A stretch of 62,000 bases of DNA from Zygnema cylindricum (GCA_037447655.1 JBBHKE010000843.1:1-62000); one strand, 5' to 3'. Numbered from the stretch's first letter, positions 33,561 through 45,050 are shown. A program made the numbers and translations. Notes: generated by a model from the letters alone, not told the origin.

Positions 33561-36116
33561 AGGTTTATGATGACTATCACCAATGATTGGTCTCAGTATT
33601 CAACAGTGTATTTCTGAAAAATAAATTAGAAGCCCGACATATTTTCAAGGTATATAAAGCATGGAGTGAGAAACTCCAAGAAACCACTATTAAGAGAGTG
33701 AAAAGTGATAATGGGGGAGAGCATTCCTCCAATAAGTTTGAGGATTTTTTGAGAGAAGATGGAGTAAAACACTAAAAGATATTCCTTGAAAATCCCGAGC
33801 AGAATGGTGTAGCCGAGATATTAAAAAGAACACTAAATGATATTGCCAGGAGTATGCTGTCGGATAAGAAGATAGGGAAAATATTCTGATGGGAAACAAA
33901 AAACTGTGCAAATTATCTCAAGAATACAGTTCTTTCTTTGGGAGTAAAAGGCCAAACACCTTATGAGAGATTGACTGGCCGAAAAACAGATGTTTCACAC
34001 TTAAAGGTTTTCAGTTGTCTAATGTTGAGTCTTGATACAGATCGGTCAAGTTGGAAGTAGTGTATAAACGTAATGTCTTTTTTAGTTTTTTCTAGGTTTT
34101 AACTTGTAAACATAAAATGCATAAAAGAAGGAGAGGCAATCTGCCTCTAACTCCTCTCTTCAACTCCCACACTTGCTGTAGTCAATGAAGGTTGGAGAGG
34201 GAGCTAGAGCCATGGCTGCATATGATGTCCAAAGAGAGACAAGTAGTAGTTTATATATGAAGAGGAAAAACTGACCTATTATAACTCTCATTTGGAGCCA
34301 GAGTTTTCAATTCAAACCAAGAAAGAGGACAAGGAAAGGCCTGAAATAAACTCCACGGATAGGGGAATAAGACCATAGATGGACTCCATAGAAAGGGGAG
34401 AAGATTAAGTCATTTAGAGAAATCCGAGTTTACCCTCCATTCCGGCATTAGACTTTGAAGGAGGGAGGAGAAGTTGCAAGAGACTTGAAGAAAGAAAAGT
34501 AAATAACAAGGTAACTAAGCTGTCACATTTGAGTGAACCCCAAACCTATTCGGAAACAATTAATAGTACAAATCAGTAGATGTATGATAGATATCAATGA
34601 TGTAATGGCTTCCATCATGGAAGCAAATGCATGGGAGTTGGTGTAATGTCCACCAAACATAAAACTGATTCAATGCAAGTGGGTTAAAACTCAATATGGA
34701 TAACACTATAACCTGGTATAAGACAAGTTTAGTGGCTAAAAGGTTCACACAAAAGAAAGGGATCAAATATTAGGAGACCTTTGCTCCGGTTGTAGATTTC
34801 CCTCCGTCCAAATTCTACTTAGTTTGGCGGCAACGGAAGACATAGAAGTGAACCAAATGGACATTAAAACAACTTTTTTGTAGGGAGAATTGGAAGAAAA
34901 GATCTTCATGTACCAAAAGGAAGGATTTGAGGAAAAAGGAGAAGAAAGCAAGGTGTGCAGACTTATAAAGTCTCTTTATCGATTAAAAAAGGCCCCGCAC
35001 CAAAAAAACAAGAAACTGAACGAGTTTTTAAAAAGTTTGGGATACATCCGAATCAACATGGATCATTCCATTAATTTATTTTAGGATAAGGAAGATATAA
35101 TTTTAATTGCCATCTATTTGATTATTTGCTTGTCATGAGTAATTCAATGGAGAAAATAAATGGATGTAAAAAGGATTTAAGGAATAGACTTGAAATGAAG
35201 GGTTTGGGGGAAGCAAAATATGTTTTGGGAATTCAGATCAAGCGGGATAGATGGAAAAAAATAATTAGACTAATTGAAAAAGAGGTAATCACAAACATGC
35301 TCGAAAAAATTAAAATAGATAAGGCAAATAATTGTATAACTCTAATCGATTTAAAGAAGGGAAATCAGGGGAGTACATAAAAGGGAGTTGTGGTTTTCGA
35401 TGGTGAGTTGGGACTAGAGGAAACAGTGTTTATGCAAAACATTATGTACTGACAGGTTGTCGATAGTTTGATATATTTTATGGATTGAACCCATCTTGAT
35501 ATAGCGGCAGTTGTAGGAATATTAAGTAGGAGCTTGAATGATCCTAAGAAGAAAGAATTGGAAGCAGCTAAAAGGGTAATACAGTATTTGATGAAACAAG
35601 AGATCCCTGGTTGCATTTAAGGGGGGATAATACTGACATCACCACTTGGAGAGAGCCAGTTATGGGGATGCTCCGATGAGGAGGTGTACTTCTGGGTATG
35701 TGTTGTATGTTGGGAATGAGGCTTGTTGTTGGAGAAGCAAGCAACAAAAGGTTGTTGCTCGTTCCACAATGGAGGTTGAGTACATGGCCTCTTGATCAGC
35801 TCTAAAGGAATTAATGTAGGTGAAACCCTTACTCTAAGAGCTTGGATTTATGAAAAATGGTGTGTAGAGTGTGTTTTGTGATAACCAGGATGCAATTGCC
35901 ATTGTGGCCAATCCTAAACATCATTTTAAGGCAAAGCACATAGATATCAAACTGAGTTTTGATAGGGAAAAGGTTGAGAATTAAATGTTAAAATTGGAAT
36001 ACAGACTAGATGCAGAAATGGTAGCCGATATGATGACAAAACCTGTCCCATCCCCAAAACTGATATTTTGTTGAAGGAAATGTGGGCTAAAAAACAAGAC
36101 CAAAAAATAAGGGGAG
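33561..36116 (+). pseudogene. Copia A, downstream internal region (integrase, RT, RNase H), heavily decayed
   Basis: Integrase core fragments TITNDWSQYSTVYF, VKSDNGGEHSSNKFEDFLREDGVKH and NPEQNGVAEILKRT, then HLKVFSCLMLS. Around 34055-34290 an unrelated-looking insert replaces the GYLLGYD part. RT fragments follow (MDIKTTFL, EEKIFMYQKEGFEEKGEESKVCRLIKSLY, EMKGLGEAKYVLGIQIKRD); the YVDD site near 35115 has lost its frame. From 35524 the sequence is the second copy of the 1.18-kb repeat and ends in the polypurine tract before 36117. Stops and indels are dense. Confidence 0.85.
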
Positions 36117-36700
36117 TGTTAAAATATATTTCCTAGTTGCTTGTCTAAATCTATATACATATCGTAGTCACTGAGACTTATGCAGCCATGGCTGCCTTCA
36201 GGCAGCTGAGGAGGCAAACAACAGACATCTCTGAGAAAAAAATTAATGACTTGATCCGGATTTAATCCTAGGTCCTACACAGTCACCGCCGGTCATAGTA
36301 CACGTCCGTCTTATCCGCCATGTGGTATAAGAATCGATATAGATATAGGGCGTGATAGTTACTTAAAGAGTTTCACTGCAGTACATTCATTTAACAGAAC
36401 GAATGGACGACGTTGTACGTATAAATGTATGAGATTCACGGACGCGGATCGCAACCCACAAATTAGCGCGATCGGACGGTGTACATTCACGCCGCCAACC
36501 CGGAATGAACTTTTGGCGGCTATCAGTGACAATGTCACGCAGTGCCACATGGCGGCATATCATTGGCCACCGGAGAATACGGGAGGAAGTACCATGGCTC
36601 CCAAGCTGACAAGCGTCAACTAGAAAGACATGTCGTACAATGGCGCACAAGAAGTACATCGGCCATCGCACCTTCTTGTACTGTACAGTCCTCCCATTGG
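35524..36700 (+). repeat. 1.18-kb near-identical direct repeat, copy 2
   Basis: Second copy of 31009-32188, shifted by 4,515 bases. The flanks on both sides are clearly diverged between the two copies, so identity starts and ends abruptly. Confidence 0.93.
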
Positions 36701-37015
36701 TCCACGGTTTTGTGGTAGATAGCTGTGAGTAGAGGTTTAGGGACTTAGAGATTTTTGAGGCGTCTCTTTATAGGTGACCTTTTGTATTTATAGGCCATCT
36801 TTGGCTTGCTATAACTAACTGCTTAGGGGGGCAAATTCATTGATTTTTTTTGCGTTCAGCTTAGCAAAGTCGGGCCTTCACAAGTGTGAAGGTGGTTAGA
36901 ATACTTGTTTTTCTGGGCGGCATTTATTTAGTGGGAAATTCAAAGATCAAATATTATCTTAGAGGCTTCATATAAGCCGGATACTCTGTGGGCCAATGGA
37001 GGTCACAGAGTTTCA
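36117..37015 (+). mobile_element. Copia A 3' LTR
   Basis: TGTTAAAATATATTTCC to CACAGAGTTTCA; the ending corresponds to the end of the LTR at 32647. The following sequence (GAATCGCGAG) is unrelated to the primer binding site, so the array ends here. No matching 5-bp duplication was found at the 5' side because the first copy is truncated. Confidence 0.87.
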
Positions 37016-39240
37016 GAATCGCGAGTCGATTTTATTCGAAGTAACAGTTTAGCAACGAATATGATTATGTGTTTGCCCGTGTTGTAAAATAAATAAAACA
37101 TTTTAGACAGTCAAATTTTATACTTGGGCCGTGTGTCCATGTAACAGAAATTGTTACTTTTGATTTTAACGCAGATTTTCTGGTGTATTTTTCAAAGTGT
37201 TTCTATGTTACAGTTGTAGACGTTTACAAAATGTGCAATAGAGTACGAAACGAAATGTAGACGACTACGAAACTTCCTAAAATTGGTGAAGTCTACAAAA
37301 ACGACGACGATTGTAGACTTCGTTTTTTTTGTGACAATGTAGATATTTAGGGTTTTGCGACATTGCAAAGTCATGCTACCTTGTGACGTCATTATACATA
37401 GATTTTCCACCATAGCTTCCCAATTTCCTTTTCTTATCTTTTATCATTCGATATGCTATCAAATTAAGACAAAAAATAGTAATAAGAATAAAAAAAATAT
37501 TTCATTTGATACTTGTTGCATTTCATTTAGAGAAGAGAGAAAGAGGAGCTGTCGAGTGAGAAAGAGGGGGAGAGACAAGGAAGACGTAAAATTTTGTAGA
37601 GGACACATGAATAAAAGTCAAGGTCCAAGACCCTAACGATTTTTTTTTCCGTACATGCTTGTTATTTGTTAGGTTTTACAATGTTGGAATCTACGTTTAC
37701 GTAATGTTGGTTCGTAGTTAGTGTGGTTTAGATTTGGTCTTGCGTCCGTACACGGATTAGGTTTGTTTCATTTAGTTTGATTTTGAAAATCGTGCGTGTA
37801 CGTTTAACGTGTACACGATTATATTAGATTTGATTTGTTTCGTTTAACTTCTAGTACTGTACTTCGGGAAGCTTCGTTTCGTGCGATATACGTCTAGTAG
37901 TTTCGTTTCGTGTAAGTTAAGTTGTTCATATAGGACTTTTGTCAGTTTCGTTTCTAGTAGTTTTACTTTGCTTTGTACCATATTTGCATCTAAGTACATT
38001 TTGACGCTTCTAGAGATAATGTTCTAGATTGTTTCCGCGGCTAAGTTAAAAAGCAATCGAGTTAGATAGAATCAATCAAGAGTCAATTAAGGAAGAATGA
38101 ATTAAGAGAAATGTAATGTTCTAGTAAAGGATTGAGTTAATATGAGTTTATTTAATTGAGTATTCAATTTGCCTCTATCTTGGATTATGAGTTATCAATG
38201 TGTTTATAATGTTTGATTGATTTTTCAATTTCGCTTCCGCATTGAGACATTAAAGTGATAATGACCGCATTCTGTTTGTCTTTCATTCCTATAATCATTT
38301 TCGTAAGTACATGCACGTGACAATCAAGGAAAATAGCGTGTACTCTCTCTCGTGTAAAAATGTCCGAAGACGTTTTACGCGTGCAATACCGTTTTGCTAT
38401 TTGTCAATTGGCTACTATTTTTTTTATTATTATTATTATTATATATGAAAATCACCTCAATTTAAGTACAAGTGTGAAGATGAGCTAAAAGTGGGTCGAA
38501 AGGATAATAACGCCAAATTGGAGTAAGCTTGAAGTTTAAAAAGGACGCGAAATGTACTTTGGTTCTTGCCCATTTTTCGTACGGCATAAGCTTTTCTTGT
38601 TGCAAGTCCCATTTCTTGTGAAAACAACGGAAAAAAACCCTTTCTTTAACACATGGACACACGGCCTTGGGGCACTTTCCCATGTAACCGAAACTTAGTT
38701 TTGTTACTTTGTTTTTTAGCGAAGATTATTGGTACTACTTTAAAAGCATTCCAATGTAAAGAAATGAAATCGTTACTTTAGATTGTGACAGATGTAGACG
38801 TGGGTGTAATTTGTGATGGTTGTAGACAACTACCAATTTCGCGACAATTGATGACGTTTACAAAATAGCGACGGTTGTAGACGTTAAGTTACTTGTGACA
38901 TTGTAGATGTTTAGGGTTTGTGACATTTTGACTTCACGTTCAATTATGATGGCGTCAACGTCGCTTATTTTAAAACTATCAGCCATGGTTTCCCGATTTT
39001 GTTTTCTTAGTCATTTCTCACTCTATTTGCCATCATAATACGCCCAAAGATAGTCAAAAGAAATCGTTTTTATAGATTTTTCATTTGATACCATTATTGG
39101 CGTTTTTTCATTTCAAGAATTGTGAGAAAGACGCAGTAGTGGGAGAGAGAGAGAGAGGCGTTTTCATGGACTTCGCTTTTGCGAAATGGCGTCCGTTGGT
39201 CGAGACCCCTCTATGGCCCCTGTACAGGAAAAAGGCGCAC

Positions 39241-39412
39241 GGAAAAAGGTCACGCGCAGGCTGCATGGAAAAAAGTCACGCACAGGCGGGAAAAAGAGCA
39301 CGGAAAAAGGTCACGCGCAGGCTGCATAGAAAAAAGTCACGCACAGGCGGGAAAAAAACGCACAGAAAAAAGTCACGCGCTGGCTGCACGGAAAAAAGTC
39401 ACGCACATGGTG
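39241..39412 (+). repeat. 61-base tandem repeat, three units, each of two half-repeats
   Basis: Units start at 39241, 39302 and 39364. Each holds two related halves, GGAAAAAGGTCACGCGCAGG and GGAAAAAAGTCACGCACAGG, joined by CTGCAT. It sits inside unit 2 of the long tandem array and is absent from the others. A Lys/Arg/His-rich open frame runs through it but looks like repeat translation. Confidence 0.85.
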
Positions 39413-40349
39413 TAAACGTGCAGTGGGTTTTCTTTTATACTCCGCGCATAAAAGTTTTCAAAAACCTCCTACGCGTGCGAAAATGTTTGCCTATTCGTTC
39501 CCATAATGAAATTATAGTTAAAATCACCGCGCGAGGTGATTTTAGCAGAAGTTTGAAGATGAGCCAGAGGGACGCGAAAGTGGGTCGAAACGCGTTAGAC
39601 GACAAACCGCGGTATATTTAAAGTTTCAAAGTGTCGAAAATTATACCGTGGTGATTTCAATTTTTTGGTAAGGCTGCGGATTTTCTCGTTGAGGGCTAAT
39701 TTCTGGATGAAAACGATAGAATAAAACCCTAACTTTATCACATGGCAAAGTGCCTTAAGGCCTTGGATCCATTAAGACGTCCCAGTAAATGTACGAACAC
39801 GTCTAATGACATTGTTTACTGGGAGTCCGCTCCATTTTTTTGGGCCAGTAAATAACCTTCCTCAATTATGATTGGCGCCACATAGGTTTTTTAGGGTCCA
39901 TATTCTAAAAATCTAAAAATATTCTTCAAACGTAAAATGTGAACGTAATATATGTACTAGCAGAGAAGTGTTGTTCAAATCGTGCGATTTTTTCAATTTT
40001 TACAATTGAAACGTATAATTCGTGACTTTTCAAAAAATCGCAAAAAAACACGCTGTACTTTCTGTTCGGTAAACTGAACGGACAGTTTAGGGGGAAAGTA
40101 CAATAGTTTCCGTAAAATGTACGTTTTTTACGGGAATGTACGGAATTCGAGGAAAATATACGTCGCAGTTATTAATATTTTCTGTCTAGTAAACTGAACA
40201 GAAATATCACGGAACATGCAAGTCATTCCATCGAAAATGTACGGACATTTTTGAAAAGATACGTTGAAACGTCACACTATTTTCGCGCAGTAAGCTTGAA
40301 AACTGTACGGGCGTCTTCTTCAATTTTTTTTGAAAGATGCCGCCATGGA

Positions 40350-40570
40350 ATGTTGAATACGAAACCGCAAAGGAAGCCGCCTTCGTATGTCTTACCATGG
40401 TTGTCAGTTAGATTAGAGAGAATGTTGAAAACAAAACCGCAAAGGTAGCCGCCTCCGTATGTCCTACCATGAATGTCAGTTAGATCAGAGAGACGGATTT
40501 TGACAGAATGTGTCCCTACCATGAATGTCAGATATATCACAGAGTCGGATTTTGTCAGAATGTGTCCCTA
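40350..40570 (+). repeat. 72-base tandem repeat plus partial third copy within the transposon
   Basis: TGTTGAATACGAAACCGCAAAGG at 40351 recurs at 40423 (period 72), both with GCCGCC..CGTATGTC..TACCATG..TGTCAGTTAGAT. A shorter unit (CCCTACCATGAATGTCAG) follows near 40515, with the AATGTGTCCCTA word doubled. Confidence 0.8.
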
Positions 40571-40645
40571 TACAATATTCGAACCTGGATCTCGGATTTG
40601 AGAAAGCCTATTTTGGCATTGCCGGCTACCAGTTGATCAAGGAAG
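40568..40645 (-). other. tRNA-like segment (possible SINE head or tRNA relic)
   Basis: On the minus strand GATCAACTGGTAGCC resembles a D-arm/A box and CAGGTTCGAATATT a T-arm/B box, about 40 bases apart. I could not draw a full cloverleaf with a paired acceptor stem, so it is not called as a tRNA gene. Confidence 0.35.
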
Positions 40646-42719
40646 TCAAATACCAACTTTCAGTGTGAAATTTATTTTAATAATAATGACTATTTAGCGC
40701 TCATTTAACGAAAGCCTATTTTTTGTTTGTTTTACATGTACAGAATTGTACTGATGTAAATCCATTAACGATTTTTAACGATTTTTTCAAAACGTTCAAT
40801 GCCTTCGTGACTTATAATTAGTAGCGATTGAATCGTTCGCACTAAACGTTGAACAACTATGCAGCGGAGGTAGTTAATGATTCATACGAAAAGTTTGCGG
40901 ACCGGATTTTAATTTTAAAAATGGAAATCAACATTTCGAAACGGCATGGCAATTAGACGCCGCAAACTTTCAAGGTCGGTGGATATCAGACGGAGCGTGC
41001 GAAGATACTTTCGGTTGACCTCTATACAGCGTGGCAAAAGGCACATGGCTTGTACGACATGTAAGCCTGCAATCGCTTGTTCAAAGTTGATAATTTTTCT
41101 GATTTTTCACGTGTACCAATGGTACACGGAGGAGCTTCCCGACAACTTTCCAGTAACGATGTTTCGTTTGACCAAAAAGTAATTATGATACGGCTCTGTA
41201 CGACGTTGTACGAAAACGTACGACGTCCAATAACGAACCCCACTTTTCGTCTAATGGAGTGTTACCCTTAGGGTTTGTCTCTATGTACTTGTAACTTAGC
41301 GAACTTACTTTGTATTTTAGCGCGGAGCCGCCGGACCCGGTTTTCAAGTGTCCCTATGTCTGTAATGACGAAATCGTAACTATGCATGTGACGATTGTAT
41401 ACGTCAACAGTACCTGTGACGGCTGTTAACGTCTACAATCTGTGGTCGCACGATATTTTTTGGAACTGCTTGTGACGTCGCATGTCTTACCGTGACATTG
41501 TAGACGTAGCGCATTCCAACCTGTGGCGTTTCACGGTTGAAGACGAGGCGCTTTGCCTTTGCGACTCCTGTCCGGTCGACGTGAAATGGCATCTGAATTT
41601 GAAGACCCCTGCAAAAAAGAAATCCGTACTGGACGAAAACGGACAAATCCAAACAAATTGTGTACTTTTATTTGTCGTATTGGAATGCAAGTGGACAAAA
41701 AATAGCGAATTCTGTACTTTTATTTGTCCTTAGAAATCGTATAAAATAATCGAATATTACGACACGTGCGAATATATGTTCCTATTTGTCTATAGAAAAT
41801 CCTTAGTTTTACAACACATCGCGCATGTGTTTTAAAGATAAGGTTGAAGATGACGTTTTTTGTCGTCAAAGTGGGTCGAAAATCACAAGACGACAAATTT
41901 TTGTACATCGTAAGTTCGAGGATGACGCAAATTGTACTCTACAAATTTGCGATTCCTTTGTACCATTGGAACTTAGGCAGTACGGCGCTAAGACTTACAG
42001 CAAAACGACAGAAAAAAACCCTTACTTATGCACATGGGGACATACCCTTAGCCGTCCTGAGCTCGTCAAATTTTGCGCGAAAATGTGACGCCACGTCACT
42101 TTCTCAAATATTTTCTTGGGAAAAGTTCAAAAATATCAAAATAAAGAATACTCGTTAAAAAGCAAATGAAGTCACGAGTGGTACTGTACCCCATTGACGG
42201 AGGGGAATCTGCTGTAGCAACAAAAATGACATTAAGACAAATTTTCGTAGAATACGACAAATTGGTATCGTGCAGTGGAATATCAGGTCGTATCTTTCTA
42301 ACAGTACTGACACGTGCTAGGAATTTATTGCCATTATCACGTGTACTCAAAATCTAAAAGGATAAATTACTTGCATCTGGTTTTCTATCGCGCCTCTTAA
42401 AAAAAGATTTGCGAGAAACACGTGGCACCTGAACCGAAAGCTGTGTATACTATATATATAGTGCCTCTCCGTACGGATGCGCGTGGCTGCCGGATTTTTT
42501 TTCCAAATTTGTTTTTTTTTACAGGTGACAAGAATTTGAATCGCAAATATTTTGTCCTGGCATATATCGCAACTGGCAACAAAAATCACGTGGCGCTGTG
42601 GTGTAAAATGATGTTATTTGTTACTTTGCATGTACGTCATTTGTAGTCATATAGGAAAATACAAAATTAGATTGTGAATCGCTATAATTGTTGATAACAC
42701 TTAGAGTGACGTTCCATCA

Positions 42720-43452
42720 GGGTGACGTTCCATTAGGCGAAAAGTGGGATTCGTTACTGGACGCCGTACGTTTTTGTACAGTGCCGTACATAGTCGTACC
42801 ATTTTTTTTTGTCAGACGAAACATCGTTACTGGAAAGCTGTCGGGAAGCTCCAATGATGTAGGCGTAATTTCTGACCGTTGGATGTTTCACATTTTGAGA
42901 TCCGCGAAGCAATCGAGCACATCATATAGTGGGCCCCAACTCTCCTCGCCGAGGAGAGTTGGGGCCCACTAGATGATTTCCATTGGTACACGTGAAAAGT
43001 AAAAAAAATATCTACGTTGTACAAGCGATCACAGGCGTGCACGTCGTACATGCCATGTGCCTCCTGCCACGTTGAATGCAGGTCAGGTGAAAAAATCCTC
43101 GCACGCTCCGTCTGACATCCACCGACATTCAAAGTTTGCCGCGACCTTCAAGGTTTGTCGCGTCTTTTTGCCATTCCGTTTCGAAATTTTGATTTCCATT
43201 TTCAAAATCAAAATCTAGCCAAAAACTTTATGTACGAATCATTAATTACCTCCGGTGGTACAGAAATTTCGTACAGATATTCCGTTTGTAGATTTTTTAA
43301 AGATTTTTAGAATCTGAACTCTAACCTACGTGGCGCCAATCATAATTGAGTAAGGTTTGTTACTAGGCCGACACAATGGAGCGGACTTCCAGTAAATGCT
43401 GCCAGTAGACTTTTCCGTACATTTACTGGGACCGCCTAATGGAACGTCACCC
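42720..43452 (+). mobile_element. DNA transposon (inner element), 733 bp, TCA target duplication
   Basis: Perfect terminal inverted repeats GGGTGACGTTCCATTAGGC / GCCTAATGGAACGTCACCC apart from subterminal changes, flanked by TCA at 42717-42719 and 43453-43455. It is the inverted, shortened relative of 39758-41267: it lacks about 1 kb of that copy and has instead about 110 bases with a palindrome. Non-autonomous. Confidence 0.82.
42927..42971. repeat. 45-base perfect palindrome (22-base arms, one-base centre)
   Basis: Arms 42927-42948 and 42950-42971 are exact reverse complements around C at 42949; the left arm starts TAGTGGGCCCCAACTC. GC-rich within AT-rich surroundings and not present in the related element at 39758-41267. 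Confidence 0.97.
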
Positions 43453-43971
43453 TCAGTTGAAAAGTGGGGTAGTTTACAGAAATCCGCGACTATCCGTACC
43501 AAATCGTAACGCTTATTTTGTTTTTATACGAAAAACAACATTACATAGAATCTTGTCTGGGAGGAATTATTGACCGTCGGATGTTCATCTGCGAGGCGTT
43601 CGCTTCATTTTTCTGTTCATCTGCGAGGCGTTCGAGGAGGTGGGTTGGCAGATACAGAAAAAAAAATTCGTGACACGCTGGACGATTAAGCTACGTGTCA
43701 TGATGCACAACCAACGAAAAATCATAAGATTTGCACATGACACGTGCTTTCCAAAATACAACCGAAAATAAAAATGTAATTTCGTAACATTCCTTCGTCA
43801 CGCTATTCTTGTTAACTTTTGTTCGTCACACTATTTATCTGAAAGGACTTTCGTTATGTTCGAAACCCTAAAAAATGAGCTGGCGTAAAGACTGGCGTCT
43901 GCAAAAGGTATAAATTTTTTGTCGTATGATGATTTCGTACGCAGGTACATAGTACGCAAGTGAAGATTAGA

Positions 43972-44335
43972 AGCATAGTTCAAAAGTAGGCGTTTTTATG
44001 GTAGGCCTTTGGTCGGCGCCTTTATCGTAAGCATAGTTCAAAAGTAGGCGTTTTTTGGTAGGCCTTTGGTCGGCGCCTTTAGCGTAAGTTGTGTTATGGG
44101 CTTTTCATGTGATCTTCTTAGATGGCTACTTTGATCAGCGACCGTCCGATCGCCCGAATCTGACGGTGTAAATAAAATTTTTTGGTCCGAATGTTTTAAT
44201 AGGTCCAATTTTTTGTCCGAATGCTTTAATTGGTCCAAATAGGTCAAAATAGAATATGGGTCTTAAGGTCATATTGTACGTTTTGCATACAATAGGCATA
44301 TTGTATGGGCCTACTTTCACCTACTTTTGAACTAT
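43972..44335. repeat. Foldback-like repeat with internal 58-base tandem duplication
   Basis: ATAGTTCAAAAGTAGGCG near 43974 recurs at 44032 (period 58, with TAGGCCTTTGGTCGGCGCC in both). It appears inverted at about 44312-44332 (CACCTACTTTTGAACTAT). Likely a small transposon inside the outer element; borders uncertain. Confidence 0.55.
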
Positions 44336-44617
44336 GATTTGAAGTTGAGTTTTTCGGTGCTGAAAATCTGAAAGATATTCAATATCGGATCGTAGCTTGC
44401 GTGGCGCCAGTCAATTTAGAACACGTGGTTTACACTACGTGATGGAACATCGACTCGGTCTGTTGGCCGTACGATTACAGAAACGTCTGATGGAACTTCG
44501 CCCTAATTCAGCACCCTTTAATTTTGACCCTCGAACTTGGAATAGAATTAAGAATTCTATTTTTTCCTTTACGTTTAATATAGGTACAGTTTAATTAGTG
44601 TCAATTACTCTGCAGTA

Positions 44618-44839
44618 CAGTATACCGTCAATCGCTATTAGTGTTGATAATTTTTTCACCACTTAAGACATTTTTTCTCCGTACACACTCGTCCAATTTT
44701 CACATGGATAACGTCAACGGGAAGGTGAGAATGTAAGCATCCAATCGCAATGGTCAGATCCATAATCCGACTAGTGTGTACGGAGAAAATATGTTTTAAT
44801 TGGCGAAAAAAACATTAACACTAATAGCGATGCATGTTG
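44618..44839. mobile_element. MITE-like foldback with about 70-base inverted repeats
   Basis: ATCGCTATTAGTGTT..ATTTTTTC..TTCTCCGTACACACT near the left end is answered by AGTGTGTACGGAGAAAATAT..AACACTAATAGCGAT near the right end. The left tip reads TA-CAGTATACCG; the right tip is degenerate and abuts the next element. Confidence 0.65.
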
Positions 44840-44841
44840 TA

Positions 44842-45050
44842 CAGTACACCGCGCATCGTTATTAGCGTTATGAACTCTATATCGGCGCCCCAAAATTTTG
44901 ACATTAATACCTTAAATAGAATAAACTACACTCTTTATGGACGTGGACCATAATTTGCCACGTCTCCTGGAACTTAATTAGAATTAATGACGCTAATTTT
45001 TTCTTTACACTAATAATTTTTCAACGCTAATAACGATTCGCGGTGTACTG
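44842..45050. mobile_element. Stowaway/mariner-like MITE, 209 bp, TA flanks
   Basis: TA-CAGTACACCGCGCATCG at the left and CGATTCGCGGTGTACTG-TA at the right, with the inverted repeat extending through GTTATTAGCGTT. CAGT ends with TA duplication are typical of Tc1/mariner-derived MITEs. A second copy is at about 52630-52836. Confidence 0.8.

Larger units (their letters stand above)
39758..41267 (+). mobile_element. Non-autonomous DNA transposon with TTA target duplication
   Basis: Flanked by TTA (39755-39757 and 41268-41270), interrupting the junction between long tandem units 2 and 3. The right end reads CTAATGGAGTGTTACCC. The left end AGGCCTTGGATCCATTAAG aligns with the GGGTGACGTTCCATTAG ends of the element at 42720. 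The inside matches that element in reverse over three blocks (about 39760-39910, 40880-41112, 41118-41267). Three-base TWA-type duplications and GGG ends fit PIF/Harbinger-like elements; no transposase is visible. Confidence 0.7.
37135..42062 (+). repeat. Three diverged tandem copies of a long non-coding unit
   Basis: Unit 1 about 37135-38684, unit 2 about 38685-39757 and unit 3 about 41268-42062, with a transposon between 2 and 3. Shared in order: GTAAC..AACTTAGCG near the start, ATTGTAGACGT and GTTGTAGACG words, GACATTGTAGATGTTTAGGG, TTTCATTTGATAC (units 1 and 2), then GAAGATGAGC..AAAGTGGGTCGAAA near the end. They close with AAAACCCT.ACTTTA.CACATGG. Similarity is patchy and unit length shrinks from about 1.55 to 0.8 kb. 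No protein homology was recognised. Confidence 0.7.
42704..44503 (+). mobile_element. DNA transposon (outer element) hosting a nested relative
   Basis: Left end GAGTGACGTTCCATCAG at 42704 and right end CTGATGGAACTTCGCCC ending at 44503 form a 17-base inverted repeat with three mismatches. The flanking bases are TTA on the left and TAA on the right. The left end is split by the inner element at 42720-43452; joined, it continues GTTGAAAAGTGGGGTAG, matching the subterminal GCGAAAAGTGGG of the relatives. No transposase recognised. Confidence 0.65.

Noticed and set aside
41404-42158. Several small open frames in the third tandem unit
   Set aside because: No protein motif, and the frames are not kept in the other units.
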